Source of the DNA: Bradyrhizobium diazoefficiens
Lineage (GTDB): Bacteria; Pseudomonadota; Alphaproteobacteria; Rhizobiales; Xanthobacteraceae
Assembly (NCBI RefSeq): GCF_018131185.1
Contig: NZ_JAFCJE010000002.1
Coordinates: 930,001-994,000, forward strand
Direction of reading: 5' to 3'
DNA length: 64,000 nt
In this document: positions 35,736 to 43,430 of the stretch, in pieces
Layout of the letters: the number at the start of each line of letters is the position of its first letter
Numbering within the stretch: the stretch's first letter is position 1
The notes under the pieces: generated by a model
What the model was told of the DNA's origin: nothing
Databases searched by the model: none
What the model saw: the letters and a program-made list of their open reading frames with translations, nothing else
Made by a program: the position numbers and the translations under genes

Positions 35736-36140
35736 CTAGGCCTTGCCGATCGCGGTCTTGAGCAGATGCAGGCTCTTCGAATAGAGCGAGGTCGCCGCCG
35801 CGTAGTCCATCTGGTTGTTGGCGGCCTTCATCATCTCTTCCTCGAGGACGACGGCGTTGCCCGCGGGGCGGGTCTCGAAACCCACATTCTTGTTCTGGTC
35901 GAAGGCGGAAGCCGCACCCGATGGCGTCATGTGGGAACCGGTGGTGCGGGCGAGCGCCAGGGGGCCCATCGAGCCGGTGACCGCGCCGGTCTTGTCGAGC
36001 TTCGGCTCGACCAGGTCGCGCGGCCGGAATTTGGGCGTGTCGGAATTGGAGACGTTCTCGGACAGGACGCGCTGGCGTTCCTGGTGCCACTGCATCTTGG
36101 TGCGAAGCGCCGAGAGCACCGGAAGGTCGTTGATGGACAT
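35736..36140 (-). CDS. flgB: flagellar proximal rod protein FlgB
   Basis: A protein of 134 residues with the NVSNSDTPKFRPRDL signature after the N-terminal helix and a MMKAANNQMDYAAATSLYSKSLHLLKTAI C-terminal helix. It is the first gene of the leftward unit flgB-flgC-fliE-(repeat)-fliQ-fliR-flhB. The leader contains a GGACCT/AGGTCC hairpin at 36166-36180, and a CtrA box lies 71 bp before the start. Confidence 0.94.
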   Translation of the reverse strand: MSINDLPVLSALRTKMQWHQERQRVLSENVSNSDTPKFRPRDLVEPKLDKTGAVTGSMGPLALARTTGSHMTPSGAASAFDQNKNVGFETRPAGNAVVLEEEMMKAANNQMDYAAATSLYSKSLHLLKTAIGKA

Positions 36141-36187
36141 CGTCGCGGCTCCTTCCGCCTCTTGCGGACCTCCAAGGTCCGAAGCTA

Positions 36188-36201
36188 GGCAGAATTTGCC
36201 G
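36188..36201. promoter_or_regulatory. GGMARAATYTGCCG motif near flgB
   Basis: GGCAGAATTTGCCG, 48 bp before flgB. The same consensus occurs between fliL and flgF (45308) and between fliX and flgI (52991). Confidence 0.5.
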
Positions 36202-36210
36202 CGTGTATGG

Positions 36211-36225
36211 TTAACGGCTGGTTAA
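36211..36225 (-). promoter_or_regulatory. CtrA box upstream of flgB
   Basis: TTAACGGCTGGTTAA is a perfect TTAA-N7-TTAA site, 71 bp before the flgB start; its left half is also the TTAACCAT-type half-site (ATGGTTAA at 36207-36214). Confidence 0.75.
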
Positions 36226-36239
36226 GGACGTTCCCGACA

Positions 36240-36260
36240 CATGTCCCCGCGTGGGACATG
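36240..36260. promoter_or_regulatory. unassigned inverted repeat between flgB and fliO
   Basis: CATGTCCC-cgcgt-GGGACATG, a perfect 8+5+8 dyad. It has no T-run and lies far from any stop codon, so a protein-binding site is more likely than a terminator. Confidence 0.5.
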
Positions 36261-36381
36261 ATCTTGCGACCCGTGATTCTACGCCTCCAAAAGTGGCATT
36301 AACCCAACCCTTTGGCGGTGCGTGCACAGGCCAAGAAGTCGTTTTGGATCGAGCGATTCATGGGTTATTAAGAGTTGGGGA

Positions 36382-36396
36382 CGGCAAAACTTGCCG
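36382..36396 (+). promoter_or_regulatory. CGGCAA-N3-TTGCCG dyad upstream of fliO
   Basis: A perfect palindrome resembling the GGMARAATYTGCCG motif found near flgB, flgF and flgI. It lies 95 bp before the fliO start. Confidence 0.45.
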
Positions 36397-36491
36397 TGGA
36401 ACGTTAAGAAATCGCAGTTTGGGGCATCGTAGGCCGGTGGTCGGCACATCCGACCGCTGCACGAAAAAAGCGCCATTTGTCGGGGACAAGT

Positions 36492-37457
36492 ATGCAAGGC
36501 AGCCCTATCACCTTCATCGTCGCGTTCATCGTCGTTCTGGCGTTGATCGGTGTCGCTGCTTGGCTGGTTCGCCGATTCGCCAGCAGCCGGCTCGGCGCCA
36601 ACACCCAGCGCGGCAGGATGCCCCGGCTCGCCGTGATCGACGCCGCCGCGGTCGACGGCCGGCGCCGCCTGGTGCTTGTCCGGCGTGACAATGTCGAGCA
36701 CCTTCTGATGATCGGCGGCCCCACAGACATCGTCGTCGAGCCCAACATCGTTCGCGCCGCCCATGGCCGCGACCAGATCCCCCAGCGTCCCAATGCCGCC
36801 GAACCGCCGCGCCTTGCCCCCATGCCCGATTCCGGCGGCTGGGCCGACGAAGCGCCGCGGCCCGAACTGCTCGATCATCCCGAGCCGCAAATGCCCGAGC
36901 CGCCGCCGCGGCCAGCGCGCCCGTCCTTCGCCGAGGAGATGCGCCGGCCCGCCCCCGCGCTGGCCGAGCGCCGCAGCGAACCGCCGATGGGCGGCTTTCC
37001 GCCCGACCCGATCCCGCCCCGCCCCGAACGCGAACCGCGGCCCGAGCCGCTGCCGCCGCGCGCCCCGCGCAGCGAGCCGCCCCTGATGCCGCGTCCGCCG
37101 CGCCAGAGCGAGCCGATGAAGATGCCGCCCGCGCGTGCCGAGCGCGCCCCTGCGCCGCCGCCGCCGCCCGTGCCTCAGGCGCCGCCCGTACCGGCGCCGG
37201 CCGCGAGCCCGTCGAACGCCGAGCAGAACCTCGCCGAAATGGCCCAGCGGCTCGAGGCCGCGCTGCGCCGCCCCGCCGGCGAAACGGTCGCGCCTCCCGT
37301 CGCGCCGGAGCCGCCGGCCGCTCCCCCGCGGGCGGCACGCAGCGAGCCGGCGGCGCCACCGGCTCCGCCTCCGAAGCCGGTGGCGGAAAAGACCAGCTTT
37401 GAAAATCTCGAAGACGAGATGGCCTCGCTGCTCGGCCGTCCGAAGCCATCTTCGTGA
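36492..37457 (+). CDS. fliO: flagellar biosynthesis protein FliO with long Pro-rich tail
   Basis: A protein of 321 residues. One membrane helix (about residues 7-27) is followed by the FliO domain to about residue 90 (RRLVLVRRDNVEHLLMIGGPTDIVVE). The remaining 230 residues are Pro/Arg/Ala-rich and probably disordered, ending in a short helical segment (SFENLEDEMASLLGRP). FliO helps assemble the FliP ring. GGGGA precedes ATG 36492; TTG 36477 is a less likely alternative. The stop overlaps fliP by four bases. The identification rests on the helix, the FliO-like core and the position before fliP. Confidence 0.85.
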   Translation: MQGSPITFIVAFIVVLALIGVAAWLVRRFASSRLGANTQRGRMPRLAVIDAAAVDGRRRLVLVRRDNVEHLLMIGGPTDIVVEPNIVRAAHGRDQIPQRPNAAEPPRLAPMPDSGGWADEAPRPELLDHPEPQMPEPPPRPARPSFAEEMRRPAPALAERRSEPPMGGFPPDPIPPRPEREPRPEPLPPRAPRSEPPLMPRPPRQSEPMKMPPARAERAPAPPPPPVPQAPPVPAPAASPSNAEQNLAEMAQRLEAALRRPAGETVAPPVAPEPPAAPPRAARSEPAAPPAPPPKPVAEKTSFENLEDEMASLLGRPKPSS

Positions 37458-38212
37458 GGCTGCCGTCCCTCCCGCGTAGAGTTCTTTTCCTTTCTGTCCT
37501 GTTCGGTGTGGCCTCGCTCGCGGGCCTTGCGCATGCGCAGGACATCAGCATCAATCTCGGCGGCGGCGCCGGCGGTGGCGGCGTCACCGAGCGGGCGATC
37601 CAGCTCATCGCGCTGCTCACCGTGCTGTCGATCGCGCCGTCGATCCTGATCATGATGACGTCGTTCACGCGCATCGTGGTCGTGCTGTCGCTGCTGCGCA
37701 CCGCGTTGGGCACGGCGACCGCGCCGCCCAACTCGGTGATCATCGCGCTCGCGATGTTCCTCACCTTCTTCGTGATGGGGCCGGTGCTGCAGAAATCCTA
37801 CGACGACGGCATCCGCCCGCTCGTCGCCAACCAGATCGGCGTCGAGGATGCGCTTCAGCGCGCCTCGGTGCCCTTGCGCGGCTTCATGCAGAAGAACGTG
37901 CGCGAGAAGGACCTCAAGCTGTTCCTGGACCTCTCGGGCGAGCCGCCGCCCGCCACGCCCGACGACCTCGCCCTTCGCATCCTCGTCCCCGCCTTCATGA
38001 TCTCCGAGCTGAAGCGCGCCTTCGAGATCGGCTTCCTGTTGTTTCTGCCCTTCCTGATCATCGACCTCGTCGTCGCCTCGGTGCTGATGTCGATGGGCAT
38101 GATGATGCTGCCCCCCGCAACGATCTCACTGCCCTTCAAGCTGATCTTCTTCGTCCTGGTCGACGGCTGGTCGCTGGTGGCGGGGAGTTTGGTGCAAAGT
38201 TATGGGGGATGA
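37454..38212 (+). CDS. fliP: flagellar export-gate protein FliP
   Basis: A protein of 252 residues with a cleavable signal peptide (about residues 1-28) and four membrane helices, as usual for FliP. The family segments ILIMMTSFTRIVVVLSLLR and PDDLALRILVPAFMISELKRAF are plain. GTG start at 37454 overlaps the fliO stop, so translation is coupled. It is the core of the FliPQR gate. Confidence 0.95.
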   Translation: MRLPSLPRRVLFLSVLFGVASLAGLAHAQDISINLGGGAGGGGVTERAIQLIALLTVLSIAPSILIMMTSFTRIVVVLSLLRTALGTATAPPNSVIIALAMFLTFFVMGPVLQKSYDDGIRPLVANQIGVEDALQRASVPLRGFMQKNVREKDLKLFLDLSGEPPPATPDDLALRILVPAFMISELKRAFEIGFLLFLPFLIIDLVVASVLMSMGMMMLPPATISLPFKLIFFVLVDGWSLVAGSLVQSYGG

Positions 38213-38275
38213 GGCGGGCGAGGGACGGCGCCGCTGGCGGCGCATCCTCTCCCCTCTCGCGGGTAGCCCCCTCCC

Positions 38276-38313
38276 CGTCATTGCGAGGAGCTCTTGCGAC
38301 GAAGCAAATGACG
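38276..38313. repeat. degenerate family-B repeat
   Basis: CGTCATTGCGAGGAGC with a shortened right arm (CAAATGACG). A decayed or deleted copy lying between the convergent fliP and TPR genes. Confidence 0.55.
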
Positions 38314-38362
38314 GAAGATGCGGCGCCGTCCCGGGCACGCGCTTCTCGCGGCAGCAGAACGC

Positions 38363-41300
38363 CTACCGCGTCATCTTGATCTGCCGCACCACCGGGATCG
38401 TCGGTAGCGAACCGGTGTGGTCGCTCTCGTCCTTGGCCTGCGGCGAGCCAGGCGCGCGGGCGGTGGCGTCGGGGAAGCGCTGCTTCATCTCGCGCAGGAA
38501 GCCATCGAGCGTATCGACGCTGGCGGCGAGCTTGGCGATCTCGGCGAATTCAGCGCTGGAGGCCGCGGCCGGCTTGCTTGCGATGTCGAAGGCGAGACGG
38601 TCGGCGCTTTCGCTCATCAGCGGCGCGTATTTCTCGCGAAAGCGCGACAGGCCGATCGAATCGTCGGCGAGCGCATAGCCGACGGCGGCGCGAATGATGT
38701 CACTCTTCTCCACCGTGTTGAGCGGCTTGAAGTCGCGGAAGCGCTCGCCGTAATAGAGCTCGATCTGCTCGGCGGACTCGCGCCAGCGCCGGGCCGCCCA
38801 GAAGATGTCGGAGCGCAGGCGGAGCACTTCGCGCCCGGTGACGTTGGAGACGATGTCGAGCGCGAGATCGTGACGGCCGACGTCGCTCTGCGCGCGCGCT
38901 TCCAGCAGCAGGCGCTGCTGCCTGAGCTCGCCGGAAAGATCGCTGATGCGGCTCGCGCGCAGCGCGGTGATCGCCATGTCGGGCCTGCGGTTGGCGAGAT
39001 ATATCATGGAAAGGCGCGCCGCGACCTGGGCGCGCGCGGCGCCTTCGAGGCGGTGATCGACCTGGTATTGCAGCAGCTCGGCGGCCTGGTCGAGCAGATC
39101 GATCGAGGCGAGACGGTCGGCGAGCCGGCGGATCAATTCGTCGCCGCGGCGGCCGATCGGCGTCAGCTCGCGGAACTCGTAGAACATCCCGAGCGCCTCG
39201 ACCGGCGGCAGCTCGTCACCCTTCGGTCCCAGGAAAATCTGTGTGAACAGCTCGGAGGCGAGATCCTGCGCCTGGCGCGAGGCTTCGGCGTTCGGCTGGA
39301 GCCTCGTCGCGGTACGCGCGGCCGTGAGCGCGTCGCGGTAGCGTCCGTTCTCGGCATACAGCCGCGACAGCATCTGCAGCGTCTTGACCTCGATCGCGTC
39401 GCCGCGCCAGGTCATCGAAAGCGTTTCGAGTTCGCGCAGCGCGTCTTCCTTGCCGATCTCGTCGCGCCTCTGCCGCAGCGCGATCTCGAGCTGCTTGGCC
39501 TCGGCCGCAGCCGGCCGATCGGCCGATGCGATCGCGAGCTTGTAATCGTCGAGCGCGTCCTTGTCGTGGCCGAGTGCCTCGGCGAGCCGGCCGCGCAGCA
39601 CGGCGAAGCCGGGCGCCGCATCGGGCGGGACGCCGACCACCTCGAGCTCGCTGCGGCGCTTGGAGGCGCCGGCATAGTCCTTGACCTCGAGCGAGGCGCG
39701 CATCGCGTCCATCGTCACGATGCGCTGGATGTCGAGCGGCAACGAGGCGATGGCGAATTCGACGTTCTTGAACTTCTCGCGCGCGTCCGCCCATTTGCCC
39801 TGGCGCGCATAGGCGAGCGCCTTCCAGAGCTGGGAGTCGTGGCTGTTGCCGATCACTGGATTGGCGAGGTCCTTCAGGCCCTGCGCCGGCCGGCCGATCA
39901 GGATGCTGGCGATCGCATGCATGATCAGCGCGCCGCTCTCCTCCTTGTTGAGCGGATCGCTCAACATCAACTCGGTCACGGCCTTGGCCTCGTGATACAT
40001 CGCGCGCGACATGTAGAACTGCGCAAGGTCGAGCCGCGGCAGCGAGCGCAGCGCCGGCTCGACGTTGGAGATCGCCGTTATCAGCTCGTTCTGGCGCGCC
40101 ACGAAGTTTTCCGACTGGCCCTTGCGCCAGCCTTCGGGACTGAAGACCGGGCGCACCGCGGTCGGCGCCCGTTCGGCCGAGATGTCGACCGGCGACAGCG
40201 TCAATCCGCCCTTCTTGCCGAGAATCACCTTGTCGGAGCCCACCTCGACGCCGACCTCGTCAGAGTTGGGCCGCACCGCGATGCCGTGCGCGGATTCCAG
40301 CAGCGAGAGATCGACGAGATCCTGCCGCTTGATGAAGCCGCGCACCGGCCGCTGCGCGGTAACGACATAGAGCGTGTCGCCGGCGTCGGGATCGGTGAGC
40401 TTGTGCAGCACGCCTGGATTGGCGAAGGGGATCGCGATATTGGCGAGCGCAGGATCCGTGATGTTGCGCGACATCATCAGCGGCAGCGGCGTCGTCTGGA
40501 TCTTGTCGGCCAGCGTCAAGAGCCAGTTAGTCTCCTTGCCGACCTCTTCGCTCGCCAGCGAGTAGACCAGCGGGCGGGTGAGACGGATACGCACCGCCTG
40601 CCCCATGTCCAGCGGCACGCGACCAACCTCGCCGATCATCGCGCCGCCCCTGCTGCGGATCGCCTCGACATCGATCGGCTTCGGCGTGTCGAACACCAGC
40701 CAGACCGTGTCGCCGCGGCGGAACGCCGCCGCGGGCGTTGCAACGGGAATTGGGAACGTCACGCGCAAGCCGTCGCTGTCGCGGCGCGCATCGACGCTGG
40801 CGACAGGGGACTGCGGCGCGGCCTTCGCGGCTTCCTTGACCGGCTCCTTCGCCGCCTCTTTCGGCGCCTCTTTCGGCGCCTCGGCAGCTGCGGGCCTGGC
40901 GGGAGCGGCTTCGACAACGGGCGCCGGCTTCGCAGCTTCCTTCGCGGGTTCCTTCGCGAGATCCTTGGGCGCTTCCGGAGCGTGCGCAGCCTCGGTCGCG
41001 GGCGCCGGTTTCGGCGCTTCGGCGGGCGGCATCGCGGCGGGAGCTTCCGGCTTCACCTCGGGCTTGACGTCGATCTTGGCTTCGCGCGCGATCGTCTCCG
41101 ACGTCGGCGGGGTGATCTCGCGATGGGCGTCCTTCGGCTTCTCGGCCGCGGGCTTGTCCGGCGCGGTCGCCGGCGCGTGACCGGCGGGCTTCATCTGCAT
41201 GATCGCCGCTTCGGGAGTCGCCGCCGTCTTGCCCCTGTCCGGCTGGAAGGCGATGTCAACGACGTAGTTCTTCTCGTCGCGGAAGGAGTGCACGTCGGAA

Positions 41301-42094
41301 TCGCCGACCAGCGCGATCTCGACGCTGGTCTGGTCGATGTCGCCCTTCTGCTTGATCGAGGCGACGTTCGGCGGCGCCGCCACGACCGCGTCGGCAAGAT
41401 CGAAATTGAGGTTGGCGTTGAAGGCGAGCGTGAGCTTCTGCTCGTTCAGGACGGAGGAGACGCCAACGCCGTCGGGCATCTCGAATACGAAACGCACGAA
41501 GGTCGGCTGCACCGAGGCGCGCACGCGGATCTGCGGGCGCTTCTTGGCCTCGGCTGCGGCGCGCTGGGCGCGCAGCGCGCGCTCGGCCGCGCGCGCGCGC
41601 TCGGCGAGCTCCTTGACCACGTCCATGGGAAGGCTCGGCGGCGGTCCCTTCCAGCCCTCGGGCAACAGATCGACGAAGGTGCGCTCGCCGGCGTTCATGG
41701 TGTTGACGGTGACGCGCCGCGCCAGCGACAGGCGGATGGCGCCGCCATCAGGATCGCGGCGCGCGGAGTTGACGTAATCGGGCGCGCCTTCCGGAACCCG
41801 GTCGACGGGGACGTCGACGGGCCGGTCGAAGCGGATGATGAGAATGGAGCCCGCAGTCGTCACCTCGGAGGGAATATCCTCACCGAGCTTGATGACGAGC
41901 CGGGCAAAGCCGCCGCCGGCCGAAAAGGTCGCCTCGCCCCTGACAGGATCGGCCGCCCGGGCAGGCGCACCGAGGCCGATCAGCAGGCAGACCGCCAGCA
42001 CGCCAGCTTTTCGGACATGACGCGACAGCCCCGGCGCCAAAGCGCGGGCTCGCGACCACAATCCATCGGCAGCCTCTCGCGCCATTTGCGGCAT
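38363..42094 (-). CDS. large exported TPR protein of the flagellar cluster
   Basis: A protein of 1243 residues that I cannot name. Residues 1-48 hold a long signal peptide ending PARA. Residues 50-320 are beta-rich with two AMIN-like segments (FARLVIKLGEDIP, RASVQPTFVRFVFEMPD). Residues about 330-450 are an Ala/Pro/Lys/Glu repeat linker (KEAPKEAAKEPVKEAAK type). A second beta-rich part follows (WLVFDTPKPIDVEAIR), and from about 680 to 1200 there are helical TPR-like repeats (LAQFYMSRAMYHEAKAV, LSRLYAENGRYRDALTAAR). The protein should be periplasmic or anchored to the wall. It is next to the motE-like gene, and a CtrA box lies 72 bp upstream. A MotC-like role is one possibility. Confidence 0.8.
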   Translation of the reverse strand: MPQMAREAADGLWSRARALAPGLSRHVRKAGVLAVCLLIGLGAPARAADPVRGEATFSAGGGFARLVIKLGEDIPSEVTTAGSILIIRFDRPVDVPVDRVPEGAPDYVNSARRDPDGGAIRLSLARRVTVNTMNAGERTFVDLLPEGWKGPPPSLPMDVVKELAERARAAERALRAQRAAAEAKKRPQIRVRASVQPTFVRFVFEMPDGVGVSSVLNEQKLTLAFNANLNFDLADAVVAAPPNVASIKQKGDIDQTSVEIALVGDSDVHSFRDEKNYVVDIAFQPDRGKTAATPEAAIMQMKPAGHAPATAPDKPAAEKPKDAHREITPPTSETIAREAKIDVKPEVKPEAPAAMPPAEAPKPAPATEAAHAPEAPKDLAKEPAKEAAKPAPVVEAAPARPAAAEAPKEAPKEAAKEPVKEAAKAAPQSPVASVDARRDSDGLRVTFPIPVATPAAAFRRGDTVWLVFDTPKPIDVEAIRSRGGAMIGEVGRVPLDMGQAVRIRLTRPLVYSLASEEVGKETNWLLTLADKIQTTPLPLMMSRNITDPALANIAIPFANPGVLHKLTDPDAGDTLYVVTAQRPVRGFIKRQDLVDLSLLESAHGIAVRPNSDEVGVEVGSDKVILGKKGGLTLSPVDISAERAPTAVRPVFSPEGWRKGQSENFVARQNELITAISNVEPALRSLPRLDLAQFYMSRAMYHEAKAVTELMLSDPLNKEESGALIMHAIASILIGRPAQGLKDLANPVIGNSHDSQLWKALAYARQGKWADAREKFKNVEFAIASLPLDIQRIVTMDAMRASLEVKDYAGASKRRSELEVVGVPPDAAPGFAVLRGRLAEALGHDKDALDDYKLAIASADRPAAAEAKQLEIALRQRRDEIGKEDALRELETLSMTWRGDAIEVKTLQMLSRLYAENGRYRDALTAARTATRLQPNAEASRQAQDLASELFTQIFLGPKGDELPPVEALGMFYEFRELTPIGRRGDELIRRLADRLASIDLLDQAAELLQYQVDHRLEGAARAQVAARLSMIYLANRRPDMAITALRASRISDLSGELRQQRLLLEARAQSDVGRHDLALDIVSNVTGREVLRLRSDIFWAARRWRESAEQIELYYGERFRDFKPLNTVEKSDIIRAAVGYALADDSIGLSRFREKYAPLMSESADRLAFDIASKPAAASSAEFAEIAKLAASVDTLDGFLREMKQRFPDATARAPGSPQAKDESDHTGSLPTIPVVRQIKMTR

Positions 42095-42165
42095 GTCTTC
42101 CGGTTCGACGGTCCACGCGCCGGCATTGCTGCCGGCCCCTGCCCTCGACTTTAAGGTTTTGCCAA

Positions 42166-42180
42166 TTAAGGACTTCTTAA
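42166..42180 (-). promoter_or_regulatory. CtrA box upstream of the TPR gene
   Basis: TTAAGGACTTCTTAA is a perfect TTAA-N7-TTAA site 72 bp before the TPR gene. A CCGGCA/TGCCGG hairpin (42120-42135) lies between it and the start codon. Confidence 0.75.
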
Positions 42181-42190
42181 GTATGCGCCC

Positions 42191-42958
42191 TCAATTCGGC
42201 TTTTGCGTCGGCCTGCCGTCGATCTTGGGCAGATCTCCCGTCGAGGCCGATTGATCTCCGCCGCCATTGGCCCGGCGGGCCATCTCGACCGTCAGCTTCT
42301 CGGCCGCCTCCGGCGACATCACGCCCATGATGTCCGACATCTTTCGCGGCGCGATGGCCGAAGCGATCTCGATCAGCACGCCCATCTCCAGCCGGTCGAA
42401 CACCCGCGCGGCGTCCTTGGGCTTCATGCCCTCGTACATGGTGACGAGGCCCTTCATGCGCTGGGCTTCGGCGGCTTTCTGCTCGGCCTGCGTCGCGGAG
42501 ATGCGGGTTTCCACCGCCTTCATCTCCTCGACCTTGTTCTCGATGCGCTTCTCGGCCGATTTGAGCAGGCTCTCGCGGATGTCGATCTCGCGCTGGCGGG
42601 CTTCGATCTCCTGGCGGCGCGCCTGCAACCGCTCGAGGATCGCGCGCTCCGAGGCCGAGACCTGCGGCTGGGCTTCGTCGATCTTGACGACGGTGCCGCC
42701 CTCCATCTTGGTCTCGGGCGCGGCGGGCTTGGGCGCCTCCTTCGGCGCGCCATGGGTGGAGCCGGTGATGATCTCCGGGTCCTCGCGGCCGGTCGGGAAG
42801 TTCAGATTCTCCTCCGCCCAGGATTTCTTGGCCTGGTTCGGCCTGTAGTCGAACACATAGCCGCCATTCATCGCGAGACCCGCGACTTTCAGCGTGGCGA
42901 GGCCCGCAACGGCAACCAGCACGACCGGGATGACGCGGATGTTACGAAAGGACTTCAT
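42191..42958 (-). CDS. motE: MotE-like flagellar protein (MgtE N-domain-like)
   Basis: A protein of 255 residues with one N-terminal membrane segment (about 9-30) and then a periplasmic part: a polar linker, a long coiled coil about residues 100-165 (ILERLQARRQEIEARQREIDIRESLLKSAEKRIE as repeats of charged heptads) and a C-terminal MgtE-N-like helical domain (MKPKDAARVFDRLEMGVLIEIASAI). This is the layout of rhizobial MotE, a periplasmic chaperone for MotC. It contains no cysteine, whereas the characterised Sinorhizobium MotE works as a disulfide dimer. It lies 26 bp after the DUF6468-like gene. Confidence 0.72.
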   Translation of the reverse strand: MKSFRNIRVIPVVLVAVAGLATLKVAGLAMNGGYVFDYRPNQAKKSWAEENLNFPTGREDPEIITGSTHGAPKEAPKPAAPETKMEGGTVVKIDEAQPQVSASERAILERLQARRQEIEARQREIDIRESLLKSAEKRIENKVEEMKAVETRISATQAEQKAAEAQRMKGLVTMYEGMKPKDAARVFDRLEMGVLIEIASAIAPRKMSDIMGVMSPEAAEKLTVEMARRANGGGDQSASTGDLPKIDGRPTQKPN

Positions 42959-42983
42959 ACTCTGACTTCATGCGGCAAGGACT

Positions 42984-43430
42984 TCATGCGGCAAGCCCGT
43001 TGGATCGTCGGCGCTCGGAGAAGGCTTCGGCTGCCGCCGCGACCGCCTTCGCCGTCGATGGCTTGGCCGCGGGCGCGGCGACCGTTTCCGGACTCGTCAT
43101 CGGGCGCGCGGCGATCGCGATCTTGGACAGCCGCCGCACCACGTTGTCGGCCTCGCCGAGCTGCTTGTAGAGCTGGTCCGACATCTGCGTCGCCGCGGCG
43201 AGCTGGCTGCCGAGATTCTCGTTGACGTCGCGCACGGCGAGCTTCAGCCCGCCGATCGCGCGCTCGGCGATCTCGGTCGCGGTGATCAGTTCGCCGATCA
43301 CCGCCTTCAGCGAATGCTCGTCCGCCTTCAGCCGCGTCAGCCGCTTGTTGAGCATGACGCAGTAGACGATCGTCAGCATCAGCAGGATAGCCACCAGCGT
43401 CTCGATCGCCATTCCCAGGGAGTGGTTCAT
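42984..43430 (-). CDS. DUF6468-like flagellar-cluster protein
   Basis: A protein of 148 residues with one N-terminal membrane helix (about 7-27), a following coiled coil (LNKRLTRLKADEHSLKAVIGELITATEIAERAI) and a polar Ala/Pro-rich end. This matches the small one-helix protein found between fliM and motE in many alphaproteobacteria. ATG 43430 overlaps the fliM stop (ATGA). Role unknown; a scaffold near the switch or the MotE complex is possible. Confidence 0.7.
   Translation of the reverse strand: MNHSLGMAIETLVAILLMLTIVYCVMLNKRLTRLKADEHSLKAVIGELITATEIAERAIGGLKLAVRDVNENLGSQLAAATQMSDQLYKQLGEADNVVRRLSKIAIAARPMTSPETVAAPAAKPSTAKAVAAAAEAFSERRRSNGLAA

Larger units (their letters stand above)
36141..36491. 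other. divergent flgB/fliO control region
   Basis: A 351-bp spacer with no gene. In order it holds the leader hairpin (36166-36180), a GGCAGAATTTGCCG motif (36188-36201), a perfect CtrA box (36211-36225), a 21-bp inverted repeat (36240-36260), a TTAACCCA sequence (36299-36306) and a CGGCAA-aac-TTGCCG dyad (36382-36396). Confidence 0.7.

Noticed and set aside
36439..36461. Possible sigma-54 promoter (TCGGCAC) before fliO
   Set aside because: The GC of the -12 element is one base off the fixed ten-base spacing and the element itself does not match, unlike the flgF and flgI sites.
38417..42154. A 1245-codon open frame on the plus strand opposite the TPR gene
   Set aside because: It mirrors the minus-strand gene codon by codon. 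In DNA with G or C at nearly every third position the opposite frame rarely meets stop codons. Its product is low-complexity (Arg, Asp, Gly, Leu) with no domain, whereas the minus-strand protein has a signal peptide and TPRs.
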